Assembly (NCBI GenBank): GCA_002293855.1
Contig: DBEB01000028.1
Coordinates: 1 to 28,214, forward strand
From: Candidatus Falkowbacteria bacterium UBA917
GTDB taxonomy: Bacteria > Patescibacteriota > Patescibacteriia > Patescibacteriales > Patescibacteriaceae
Direction: 5' to 3'
Length of the DNA: 28,214 bases
Part shown: positions 15,014-23,808 of the stretch, one piece after another
How the letters are laid out: each line of letters opens with the position of its first letter
Numbering within the stretch: position 1 is the stretch's first letter
Notes under the pieces: generated by a model
The model's input: only the letters and a program-made list of their open reading frames with translations
What the model was told of the DNA's origin: nothing
The model's database searches: none
Translations under genes and position numbers: made by a program

Positions 15014-18000
15014 ATGTTTAAAAACCCAATTATTAACTACTTAAAAATCATTACTTTGGTGTTGATGGTTTTTGTAGTTTTGACGGCTTCGCCAGTGCAA
15101 GCTCAGATTGCGCCTATACCAACTCCAACGGTAGTGATAGCTGATACGCCTTCGATGTTAGAGAAGATTGGTATGCGTCTCGGTTCGATTTTTTTTCAAA
15201 ATATTGGTCGTAAAGTTATCAATGACTTTGCCTATGATGCTGCTACTTATATCGGCAGTGGTGGCAAGGGTCAGCAGGCGCTGTTTGTTAAGGAGAAATG
15301 GGGTAATTTTTGGAAGAATGTTGGTGATAAGGCGGCTGGTGACTTCATTGAAACTTTAGCCAAGACTGTGATCTCGGATGTAGCTAGCAATAGTGCTGAG
15401 CGTAAAGTAGCTAGTCGTTGTCAGGCAGCCTATGATACTTGTGCGGAGACTGCTGGTACGGATGAGACAGCGCTAGCGCTTTGTGTTGACAAGCGAGATA
15501 AGTGTTTGGGTTCGGTAAAGAGTGAGGAGCAACAAGAAACCGAATGTGATCAACAGGTCAATGTTTGTAAAGATTCTTGCACCGGTACTTACGGTAGTGA
15601 TGAAGCTGCCAGTGATTGTGTAAAAAATTGTGAGATAACTTATAACTACTGCTGGTCTAAAGTCGCGGCTGATCGCAAGGCCCCGACCTTTAATGCTGAT
15701 AATAGTCCACTTGCTAATGTAAACATTTGTAGTCCTCGTCTCGATGTCTTGATTAAGATTCAGTTTGGACTAGCCTCGATCAGTAGTAACCGTACACCAT
15801 ATCAGCCAAATTGTTCCTTTAGTCAGATGATGAATAACTGGAAGAATGAGTATGATCGCCAAAAGGCGGCGATAACTAATAAGAATTATTTGAATGATTT
15901 GGTGGTTTACTTCCGCCCTGGTTATAACGACATCGGGGCTGCTTTGGAACTCCAAACCAGCTTGGGTAATTATCGGACTGAAGCCTCTCTCAACAGTAAG
16001 GCGGAGACGACAGCGACTGGCGGTTGGCTAGATATCAGAAACTTTGCTGGTGATTTGGTGGGTACTCCAGATGAGGCAGCTTCTCGCAAGAAATTAACTG
16101 ATGAAAAACTCTTTCAAAACTTAGACAAGGTAACTGGTGATATTTTGGTTGATGCGGCCAATATCTTTATTAACCAGTTACTGGTAACCGGTTGGCAAAA
16201 CTTGATTGGTGGACTTGCTGATAATACCAACGGCTCTAGTCCGGTTAGTTATTGGTCAGCGGTGTCCCCAGGGCGCAAGGCGATTGAGAATAAAATTAGC
16301 CAGATTAAGGATCCGGTCTATGCTGATGGTAAGCGTCTAAATATCTTAGCTGATTTATCGAGTTGTCAGAAGCCAGAGAATCCAGGTCCGACTAATTGTG
16401 TCATTGATACTAATTTCTCCAATGCCATTACCAATAAAATGACGGTAGCGCAGGCGATGGAAGGTGGTAGTCTCCAGAAAAATTGGCCTTTTGGCTTTGA
16501 TAAGAATGGTCAAGAAAACATCCAGTATAATCAGGGATATTCTTATCGCTCAATGTTGATTTTGCGTAAATACCGTATCGTGCCGGTCGGTTGGGAGCTC
16601 GCTGCGCAGAAGATTCAGCAGTCTTATCTACTACGTGATGGTCGCGCGCTTAATCCAAATAATGCCAATGCGCTAGTAGCTAGTGTTGAAAATGACTTTG
16701 TAAATGGCAAGCTCAAGGACGGCGTCAGTCTAGAGGATATGGTGTCCTGCTTTGTAGAAGGCGATAAATATAATACTTATTATGCTGATTGGTGTAAGGG
16801 CCTAGTTGATCCAAATTGGGTTTTGAAGCTACCAGACTATTACTGTGTTCGTCAGGGTTATGGACCAGCTCTAGTTCAGGATTTTGATATTCAGGACGGG
16901 GTGCAGAAGAGCTGTGGTCAAGTTGATGCCTCAACTGGTGATGTATCCAAAGTCTTTGTGGATGGCGGTTATCGTAACTGTACTGTGGACGCTGATTGCT
17001 GTACGAGATCAGAAAACGCCTCTAAACTCAAAGATCCTAGCTCTGATTGTAGCGCGACTTGTGCTTATAAGGAGGCCAAATTAACTTTTGCTCGTAGTAA
17101 TGATTATTGTGCTGATGAGCAGTCTTGTATCAAAGAAGATGAGTCAGGTAAGTGTCTCTCCTATGGTTATTGTACTGAAGAAAGTCGTCAGTGGACCTTT
17201 GATCAAAAGGGTCAGGATAAGCGTTGTGAACCATACGCCAACACTTGTAAGTCATACACGGGTAATGGCAAGAATATTAGTTACTTAGAAAATACTCTGG
17301 ATTTCAATAACTGTACGGCTGATAATGCTGGTTGCCGAGAGTATTTGATGCCTGATGGCTATGATCAGGCTAGTGCCAAGGCGCTGTGGAGCGATAAGGC
17401 ACAAGCGATTTATTTTGACGCTGAGGCAGAGAACTGTGCTAAAGGTAATGAGGGTTGTCGTCAACTCATCAGAACGAGGATTGATGGCGGTGCTAACTTA
17501 ATCGCTGATGCTAGTTTTGAAGCTGGTGATCAGGCGCGTTGGAAGGATTTTGGAACGATTTTTGACAAGACTAATCCAAGTTATGATCAGCAATTGGTAG
17601 CAAGTGGTGCGAGTAGTTTGTGGGTTAGCGGTAATAATACTGGTATTTATTTTACTCCTAGTGACAGGCGATTAATGCCTAAGGGTTTTGAATTTGAAAG
17701 TAATCAAACATATAGTCTAAGTGCTAAGATTTATGTGGTGAGTGGCATAGTGGAGATGGGTATTGGCGATCTGGCTCGTGATAACTTTAATAGTGTCGAA
17801 GCAAGTGGTTCTGGCTGGCAGAAATATACTGTGACAGTTGATAATGACTTTAGTTTGCAGGCGAACAGCCTCAAGATCGCTGGCCGAGGTGTGGCGGAGT
17901 TTTATGTTGATGATTTGAAATTAGAAGTGGGTGGTCCGACTGAGTATACTGATTATGGGGCGGCGGACATTGCTTATCAGAAGTTACTGCCAAATTATCT

Positions 18001-21000
18001 AGAGCGGACTTGTTATGTTAATCCGCCGGTTGATTATAGCCTCAAGTCTGATGCGCCAGCGATTTGTTCGACTTTTGTGAGACGTTGTAACAAGGATGAA
18101 GTGGGTTGTAATTTGTTTGTGGACATCCTTACCAAAGATCAGATTGCGGCCAAGGTCAAGCCAAAGGATTATTGTCCAAATGAGTGTGTCGGTTATGATA
18201 AGTTTATTCAACAAGAAAATAGTTTCTACTCAGCGCGCTTAACTCATTTTATCCCTCGTACGGCCAAGAGCTGTGCAGCTAGCCAAGAAGGCTGTAGCTT
18301 ATTTGTGAACTTGGACAAAGTACCTGAGGGAGGTGAAGAAAACGAAGCTTTTAGTAGTTTCCGTCGTTGTATCAAGCCGGATAATTCTTGTGCTGACTTT
18401 ATAACTTGGGAAGGGTCTGATGTCAGTGGTTATCAGATTACTTCGTTTAAGTTGCAAGCCAACAGTGATAACAAGACTATTAGTCAGCCTCGAAGCGTCG
18501 TAGATGATAATGTCAGTGATAATATTGATACTGATGAAAATGGTGAGGAGCTGTGTAGTGAAGCGATCTTTAAGTTACCAGCCGATCACCCACGAGCTAA
18601 TCTAGACTGTAGGCAATTCTTTGGTGCGGATGGTAATATCTCTTATCATCTGTATTCCAAGACAGTGATTTGTGTTGATGATTGTTATTTCTATCGTCAA
18701 GTTGAGCCAAACATTGACGAGACGATTTTAACTGAAGCTGACTGTGAAGCAGTGGTATCTGAGGGACTGGCTGATGCTCGTGGTAAATGGCTAGCTGATC
18801 AAGAGTCTTGTGTAGTTTGTCGTGAGGGTGGAGTTTGGGATGAGACTCATCAGTCCTGTGTCTTCCGTGCTTGGCCAAATGAGTCAACGACTTGTGCCAA
18901 GACGGCGGTAGGCTGTTCCAAGTACAGTGGTGATACTGGTCATGATCTGAGGATTATCTTTAATGATAGTTTTGAAGGTAATAATAACGGCAACTGGTCT
19001 GGTAATAATGGTGAGGCACAGATTAGCAATGATGCGCTGTCTGTTGGTGGTCATTCCATTCAGATTAATAACTCTAGTGTCCTTGCCAAAAATCTAAGCA
19101 CGACCGTGAAGGCTGGTAAGAAATATACTTTGAGCTTTATGGCTCGTCGTCGTGATCAAGCGGCCAAGATTGATAGCATTGTGATGAAAGTAGCTGATAA
19201 GGAGCTGGTATTTACTAGCGGTGCTCTGGGCCTAGAGCTATCTAATCGCTGGAAGCCATATAAGTTTGTGATTGATAATGTGGATATGGTTGGCGCCTTG
19301 AGTAAACTAGAGTTTAGAGGTCTAGAGAATAGTGCAGAATTGCGTCTTGATGATATTAAATTGATGGAGGCGGAAGATGTCTACTATTTGGTTAAGAATT
19401 CTTGGCAGACACCGGAGTCTTGTGATCAGGATCATCGTGGCCGACCATTCCCTGCCTATATGAGTGGTTGTCGCGCTTATACTGATATGAATAGCGAGCG
19501 TCATACTTTGCGTAGTTTTGATGAACTGTGTCAAAACAGTGCCGCGGGTTGTGAATTGATGGTTGATACCTTTAACTCGAGCGTCTATGGCCAGATGACT
19601 AGTGGCGCTGTGACAGTGCCGGCTGATGAGATGGCCTATGTAGTTTATGATGCCAAGAAGAGTTGTGCTGCGAACCAGAAGGGTTGTCAGTATCTCGGTC
19701 GTACTAATCGTATCGGTGCTCTCACCAATATCTATTTGATCAATAATCCGGATGCTTACAATGAAATACTATGTGCCAAAAATGCTCTCTACTGTGAAGC
19801 GTGGAATCAAGCTGGTAACAATGTCTATTTCAAGGATCCAGGTGAGCGAGTCTGTGAATACTTGTCCTTAGAGGCTGGAGTTGAGGGTTGGTATGTCAAA
19901 AAACAGCAGTATTGTTTTGCTAATCAGACTTGTAGTAGTAATGCTGACTGTGGTGATGGTATGGCCTGTCTTGCCGATGATAAGGGAGCTAAGTATTGTA
20001 GTAATATGAATGTCTGTGGTGGTCAGAGTGATTGTGAAACTGGTCAAGTCTGTAAGTTTAGTACTGATAATAATCCTTGTCCGACCAATGCTCATAAGAC
20101 TATTGGAACTGGTGTGGAGTTAGCTAAATTACAGCCTTATGGCATGGCAGAAGTCTTTAGAAATGCTGCTGGTCAAGAAGAAATTGGTTATGCCGGTATC
20201 TGTCAGACTAGTGCGGCTGGTTGTACCGAGTACGTCGATCCAGAGTCAAAGTTTAACTACAATCTGCTACTCGATGGTGCGACTAGAGTGAGCTTGAAGG
20301 CGGATACTTTGTATATTATCAAGAGTGGTTTGGCTGGTGAAGCTAGTTTGAGCTGTGACGGAGCTGAGCTCTATCAGATTGATCATGCTAGCAATGAGCT
20401 AGTTAAGGTGTCAGAGGTTAAGGCGGCTTCTAATGCTGGCAAGATCTTTGGTCAAGAGTTTTATGCCCATCGAACTGATACTGGCTCAGAGAAGATTAAT
20501 TGTAGTGTCAGTGGCGGAGCAACTGCGGTTCGTGAAGCAGTAGTGGCTTATCGTATCAAGGATAGTATTGCTAGAGAAACACCGACGGTGATGAAGTTTG
20601 ACGAGGGTAAAATCTTGTTTAATGAACGATCACAAAATGGTAAGACCAAGAAGTCTTTGGTCTATAGCAGTGATCTGACTGAGGATGGTGCTGCTCCAAA
20701 TCAACAAGCTGTTAATCCACCAGGTAATAATGCTAATACACTGCTCGCTGTTGATCCTGATAGAACTTGTAGTCAGTGGCTGGCTTGTAAGACCTATATC
20801 TTTAACCCATCCAAGCCAAATGAAAGAATTTGTATTGAGAGGAAGCTCTGTGATCGTCTTAATGATGCTAATGAATGTAGTCATTTTGTCGGCTTTGAAC
20901 CGGTGGTGGCGAAGGACTCTAGTGCTCCGCTTAATCAGCTGTATAACAGCTCAGAGACAGCAGCTTTGAAGCTCGCTGATCTCAATAATATGTCCGGTTA

Positions 21001-23470
21001 TAGTTTGGCTGGTTATGAAAATACCGACTGGAATACTGATTATTATAATCTAGCTGGTATGCAAGAAGTCGGTGGCGCTAAACTAAAAATGGATAATGGT
21101 GGTAGCTTTGAGGGGCGTTCGACAAGTGGCTTTAAGACTGCGACTGGTACAGATGTGCCAGTGATTAATGACCCCAAGGTCATCGAGAGAGAATTGGGAC
21201 TAGAGGCTTATCGTGAAGTGCCAGATGGTCAGGCGGTCGCTAAGCTCAATGCCAGTCAGGCGGTCTTGGAAATCGCTAATCCCGGTACGATAGAGTCAGT
21301 AGTATCGATGAAGGTGTTTCTCCGGACTGGAGCTAAAGCTAGTTTGAGAATTGGCGCTGCTGAGGATAGTTCTTGTCCACTCGAGGAGTCCTGTAGCGCT
21401 GCTGGTCAAGCGATTGATAGTTATGGTCCGAGTGCTGGCGTAGCTGAGACTGGAGTAGTGGGTAAGTGGGTGCCGCTAGTTGGTAGATTTGTCATCAATG
21501 ATAACTACGGTATTGATAAGAAATTGAAGTTGTGGCTAGTCAGTGACGGCGTGACTTATTTTGATGATCTCAAGATCGAGCCAGCGCTTAGCTATCGTAG
21601 TCAGTCTGGTAAGGAGCAGTTTATGCAGAGTGTTTGTCGACTGTTCCCACGTGGTGATTCGCTGTCTTGTGATTATTTTGATAATTCTGGTTTACGTCGC
21701 AAGGGCTGGTCAGGTTATTGTCTACAGTATGATCCGCGTAATGCTCAGCAGTGTTTGCTCTGGTATCCGATTGACAAGGTATCTGGTGATGAGTTTGAGG
21801 AGGGAGCGAGCTTAAGTATTGATAAGGATCTCTACTACTGTGTGGAGGCGGAAGATCGCTGCGGGTCAGTGGCTAGTGGTGGTTCACCGATTGCTCCAGA
21901 GTTTGCTTGTAAGACTTTTGTAAAAGTGGACAAGGAGAAATACTGGCATGGTCGTATTGGCGAAGGTAGTAGCTACTTATTATCGCCGGATATCTTTAGT
22001 CCAGTAGGTGGTAAACTGATGGTGGATTTCGGTGTGGATAATGGCAAGACGAAGCCGGGTGGTGTGGTGCAAGACAGTCTGAAGGCGGGTGTGGATTGGC
22101 GACAAGGCAGTGGCTTCTATGGTGCTTATCCACTGCGAGAGTCGATTGATTCACCGGATATTCGTTACCCAATCTTTGCTGGTGTAACTGGCACTGGTAA
22201 TGCCAAGAAGCTCTTACCATTTGTGCCATATTTTGGTACTAGTCGAGCTGGAGCTGGTGGCAAGGATGATGCTTATCTCTGTCGAGCGACGCTTGATAAG
22301 GATGGTCATGATCAGCCGATTGAAGTTTCGGTGTCTGTGACTGATAGGGAAGGAGAACAGGAATATTACAATGAAGAGGAGTTAGGGGTTCATGATGCTT
22401 GTTATGTTAGGTCGGCTTATGAAATGGATTGTGATAAAAGTGGTAAAAATCAATGCTGTAAGTGGAAGTATCAAAATGGTGGTAGCTGTGATTCGCAGAG
22501 AATATGGGATGGTGATGATTTAGATTTTAATGACAATGTATTTTGTGATAAAACTGGTGGCTTTGCTTGCAAAACCAATGCCTGTATAAATGAAAGTGGT
22601 AATACTGCTTGTACTTGGCAAGCCGCTTTGTTCCCTCCTGATTTCCGTCAAGCTATATATCCTAGAATTAATGTTCGTAACCCCTACTTTGTTATTGATA
22701 ATGATAACCCAAATGCTGCTTGCTTTATGACCAAGGGTGATAAAGGCGCTATTAATGGCGTAGTTTACGATACTACTCCAAATAGTGGCTTGACTGGTAA
22801 TGGTGATGTTGGTTGTATGTTTGACTGTTTCAACCATACCAAGGCTTATAATGTCGGTCGAAGTATTGATCAAGCTTATTATGCGGTGCAGAGGCTCTTT
22901 ACTAGTCGGCTCGCTAGTTATACTTGGAATGAAGCTGAATCTAAGTACCAAGAATCCGATTCAGCTCAAGAGTTACAAGCTATGACCGAGTGTTCTGACT
23001 CTGGTAGACCAGCTTTCTCCAAGGATAATCCTCTAGCGGACTATTGCTACATCAAGCCAGTGGTTAATAATGTCAAAGTGTCACCAGCTCGAGTGGTTAA
23101 CCAAGGTTATGTAACCTTGACCTTTACCAGTAAAGTTGATGCTGAGCAGTTGCCCCTTAGACGAGTAGTGGTTCATTATCTAGGCAAGAATGGTGCCAAG
23201 ACCAGATCATTTAACCTCAGCATCTTTGATCATCGTGATCCGGCTAATCCTCATAAGTTCTTGCTCAGCTATGATGCTGAGGATCTCGGTCTAGCTCCAG
23301 GTGAGAGTCGGACGATCACTCCGTGTGTAGAGGTCTATGATAACTGGTATGACGCTCAGTCGGTGCTAGCTGATAATAGCCTGAACTCAGATTATATGAA
23401 GTCCGATATTGATGCTGCTGGATCTTGTGTACCGCTGGCGGAATCATTGGTCATTGAACGCTCTAATTAA
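15014..23470 (+). CDS. Giant secreted Cys-rich modular surface protein (2818 residues)
   Basis: A signal peptide (residues 1-30, ending V-Q-A) indicates Sec export; no later transmembrane anchor is seen. Residues 45-125 are helical with Y-D-A-A-T-Y-I-G-S-G-G-K-G, a motif I recall from large uncharacterised CPR proteins. Residues 136-213 hold four C-x6-C pairs. From 767 to 1737 a C-x6-C unit, mostly C-x5-G-C, recurs about ten times. Three beta modules resembling carbohydrate-binding domains sit at about 826-972, 1311-1452 and 2020-2190, each ending D-D-(L/I)-K. Residues 1634-1689 are a compact 9-Cys module; 2682-2785 look Ig-like. I count about 106 Cys. No enzyme motif was found. Codons favour GGT, CGT and AAG as in rplJ/rplL, except near 22330-22690. 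A surface fibre or adhesin is the likely role, by inference. Confidence 0.9.
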   Translation: MFKNPIINYLKIITLVLMVFVVLTASPVQAQIAPIPTPTVVIADTPSMLEKIGMRLGSIFFQNIGRKVINDFAYDAATYIGSGGKGQQALFVKEKWGNFWKNVGDKAAGDFIETLAKTVISDVASNSAERKVASRCQAAYDTCAETAGTDETALALCVDKRDKCLGSVKSEEQQETECDQQVNVCKDSCTGTYGSDEAASDCVKNCEITYNYCWSKVAADRKAPTFNADNSPLANVNICSPRLDVLIKIQFGLASISSNRTPYQPNCSFSQMMNNWKNEYDRQKAAITNKNYLNDLVVYFRPGYNDIGAALELQTSLGNYRTEASLNSKAETTATGGWLDIRNFAGDLVGTPDEAASRKKLTDEKLFQNLDKVTGDILVDAANIFINQLLVTGWQNLIGGLADNTNGSSPVSYWSAVSPGRKAIENKISQIKDPVYADGKRLNILADLSSCQKPENPGPTNCVIDTNFSNAITNKMTVAQAMEGGSLQKNWPFGFDKNGQENIQYNQGYSYRSMLILRKYRIVPVGWELAAQKIQQSYLLRDGRALNPNNANALVASVENDFVNGKLKDGVSLEDMVSCFVEGDKYNTYYADWCKGLVDPNWVLKLPDYYCVRQGYGPALVQDFDIQDGVQKSCGQVDASTGDVSKVFVDGGYRNCTVDADCCTRSENASKLKDPSSDCSATCAYKEAKLTFARSNDYCADEQSCIKEDESGKCLSYGYCTEESRQWTFDQKGQDKRCEPYANTCKSYTGNGKNISYLENTLDFNNCTADNAGCREYLMPDGYDQASAKALWSDKAQAIYFDAEAENCAKGNEGCRQLIRTRIDGGANLIADASFEAGDQARWKDFGTIFDKTNPSYDQQLVASGASSLWVSGNNTGIYFTPSDRRLMPKGFEFESNQTYSLSAKIYVVSGIVEMGIGDLARDNFNSVEASGSGWQKYTVTVDNDFSLQANSLKIAGRGVAEFYVDDLKLEVGGPTEYTDYGAADIAYQKLLPNYLERTCYVNPPVDYSLKSDAPAICSTFVRRCNKDEVGCNLFVDILTKDQIAAKVKPKDYCPNECVGYDKFIQQENSFYSARLTHFIPRTAKSCAASQEGCSLFVNLDKVPEGGEENEAFSSFRRCIKPDNSCADFITWEGSDVSGYQITSFKLQANSDNKTISQPRSVVDDNVSDNIDTDENGEELCSEAIFKLPADHPRANLDCRQFFGADGNISYHLYSKTVICVDDCYFYRQVEPNIDETILTEADCEAVVSEGLADARGKWLADQESCVVCREGGVWDETHQSCVFRAWPNESTTCAKTAVGCSKYSGDTGHDLRIIFNDSFEGNNNGNWSGNNGEAQISNDALSVGGHSIQINNSSVLAKNLSTTVKAGKKYTLSFMARRRDQAAKIDSIVMKVADKELVFTSGALGLELSNRWKPYKFVIDNVDMVGALSKLEFRGLENSAELRLDDIKLMEAEDVYYLVKNSWQTPESCDQDHRGRPFPAYMSGCRAYTDMNSERHTLRSFDELCQNSAAGCELMVDTFNSSVYGQMTSGAVTVPADEMAYVVYDAKKSCAANQKGCQYLGRTNRIGALTNIYLINNPDAYNEILCAKNALYCEAWNQAGNNVYFKDPGERVCEYLSLEAGVEGWYVKKQQYCFANQTCSSNADCGDGMACLADDKGAKYCSNMNVCGGQSDCETGQVCKFSTDNNPCPTNAHKTIGTGVELAKLQPYGMAEVFRNAAGQEEIGYAGICQTSAAGCTEYVDPESKFNYNLLLDGATRVSLKADTLYIIKSGLAGEASLSCDGAELYQIDHASNELVKVSEVKAASNAGKIFGQEFYAHRTDTGSEKINCSVSGGATAVREAVVAYRIKDSIARETPTVMKFDEGKILFNERSQNGKTKKSLVYSSDLTEDGAAPNQQAVNPPGNNANTLLAVDPDRTCSQWLACKTYIFNPSKPNERICIERKLCDRLNDANECSHFVGFEPVVAKDSSAPLNQLYNSSETAALKLADLNNMSGYSLAGYENTDWNTDYYNLAGMQEVGGAKLKMDNGGSFEGRSTSGFKTATGTDVPVINDPKVIERELGLEAYREVPDGQAVAKLNASQAVLEIANPGTIESVVSMKVFLRTGAKASLRIGAAEDSSCPLEESCSAAGQAIDSYGPSAGVAETGVVGKWVPLVGRFVINDNYGIDKKLKLWLVSDGVTYFDDLKIEPALSYRSQSGKEQFMQSVCRLFPRGDSLSCDYFDNSGLRRKGWSGYCLQYDPRNAQQCLLWYPIDKVSGDEFEEGASLSIDKDLYYCVEAEDRCGSVASGGSPIAPEFACKTFVKVDKEKYWHGRIGEGSSYLLSPDIFSPVGGKLMVDFGVDNGKTKPGGVVQDSLKAGVDWRQGSGFYGAYPLRESIDSPDIRYPIFAGVTGTGNAKKLLPFVPYFGTSRAGAGGKDDAYLCRATLDKDGHDQPIEVSVSVTDREGEQEYYNEEELGVHDACYVRSAYEMDCDKSGKNQCCKWKYQNGGSCDSQRIWDGDDLDFNDNVFCDKTGGFACKTNACINESGNTACTWQAALFPPDFRQAIYPRINVRNPYFVIDNDNPNAACFMTKGDKGAINGVVYDTTPNSGLTGNGDVGCMFDCFNHTKAYNVGRSIDQAYYAVQRLFTSRLASYTWNEAESKYQESDSAQELQAMTECSDSGRPAFSKDNPLADYCYIKPVVNNVKVSPARVVNQGYVTLTFTSKVDAEQLPLRRVVVHYLGKNGAKTRSFNLSIFDHRDPANPHKFLLSYDAEDLGLAPGESRTITPCVEVYDNWYDAQSVLADNSLNSDYMKSDIDAAGSCVPLAESLVIERSN
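17312..20224 (+). repeat. C-x5-G-C protein repeat region
   Basis: Within the giant protein the unit C-x5-G-C followed by about two residues and an aromatic or aliphatic pair occurs with its first Cys at residues 767, 808, 1025, 1087, 1294, 1506, 1551 and 1730. Two variants with another residue before the second Cys occur at 1119 (Ser) and 1587 (Tyr). Examples are C-T-A-D-N-A-G-C and C-A-A-S-Q-E-G-C. Spacing is irregular because beta modules are inserted between units. The DNA is not repetitive, so the copies are old. Confidence 0.8.
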
Positions 23471-23502
23471 CATGTAACACAAGGTAAAAAACATGAAACA
23501 TG

Positions 23503-23535
23503 AAACAAGTCGGATTATTCCGGCTTGTTTTGTGT
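23503..23535 (+). terminator. Intrinsic terminator after the giant gene
   Basis: AAACAAGTCGG (23503-23513) pairs with CCGGCTTGTTT (23520-23530) around ATTATT: eleven pairs with one G-U, ending in a TTTT tract followed by GTG. It lies 33 bases after the stop codon. Confidence 0.8.
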
Positions 23536-23573
23536 AAATTATTAAAACAAAATGACCACCCCGAGCTTCACTC

Positions 23574-23664
23574 ACCCCTCCTTATTAAGGACGGGAACGA
23601 GTAAAAATGCCACTAGTTGTTTGCTCCCCTTACTAAGGGGAGCTGTCCGTCAGGACTGAGGGGT
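23574..23664. repeat. REP/MITE-like folded repeat element
   Basis: The outer arms ACCCCTC (23574-23580) and GAGGGGT (23658-23664) enclose three inner inverted repeats: CCTTA-T-TAAGG (23580-23590), GCTCCCCTTA-C-TAAGGGGAGC (23623-23643, ten bases per arm) and GTCC-GTCA-GGAC (23645-23656). The result is a cloverleaf-like 91-base element. From memory, similar units (CTCCCCTTA palindrome next to a GTCC...GGAC hairpin and GAGGGGT) are scattered in many bacterial genomes as non-coding repeats; I could not check this. It is much more GC-rich than its AT-rich flanks. Confidence 0.65.
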
Positions 23665-23706
23665 TTTGAATAACTCGGCTGTTGATAACAAATTTTAACT
23701 GGGAGC

Positions 23707-23772
23707 TTTTGTTCGGTTTTGGTGATATGAGCTAGTAAATACTTGCTTTTGACTTTCGGTTTTTGTTCGGTT
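23707..23772 (+). promoter_or_regulatory. Candidate LexA operator half-sites (direct repeat)
   Basis: TTTTGTTCGGTT occurs identically at 23707-23718 and 23761-23772, 54 bases apart. The second copy spans the promoter spacer and reaches the first base of the -10. A third partial match, TTTCGGTTTTT, lies at 23754-23764. GTTCG is also the half-site of the Gram-positive LexA box, but here the copies are direct and not an inverted pair. Autoregulation by LexA is the likely meaning, by inference. Confidence 0.4.
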
Positions 23773-23777
23773 ATAAT
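23749..23777 (+). promoter_or_regulatory. lexA promoter
   Basis: TTGACT (23749-23754), 17 bases, TATAAT (23772-23777). Initiation near 23784 is downstream of the earlier in-frame TTG (23743) and ATG (23776), which supports the ATG at 23809 as the lexA start. Confidence 0.75.
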
Positions 23778-23808
23778 GAGTGTAGATAATAAATTAATTC
23801 TTAATCAT

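Larger units (their letters stand above)
23471..23808 (+). other. Gene-free stretch between the giant gene and lexA
   Basis: These 338 bases hold no open frame worth calling. In order there are a short direct repeat (ACATGAA twice near 23492-23505), the terminator at 23503-23535, the folded repeat element at 23574-23664, two copies of TTTTGTTCGGTT (23707 and 23761) and the lexA promoter. I see no tRNA or other RNA gene. Confidence 0.7.

Noticed and set aside
20685..20969. Rightward frame of 94 residues inside the giant gene
   Set aside because: Overlaps a well-supported coding frame, has no start signal and looks like a shifted reading of biased codons.
23743..23808. Longer LexA from a TTG at 23743 or ATG at 23776
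   Set aside because: Both lie within the predicted promoter, before the expected transcript start, and the added residues do not match LexA.
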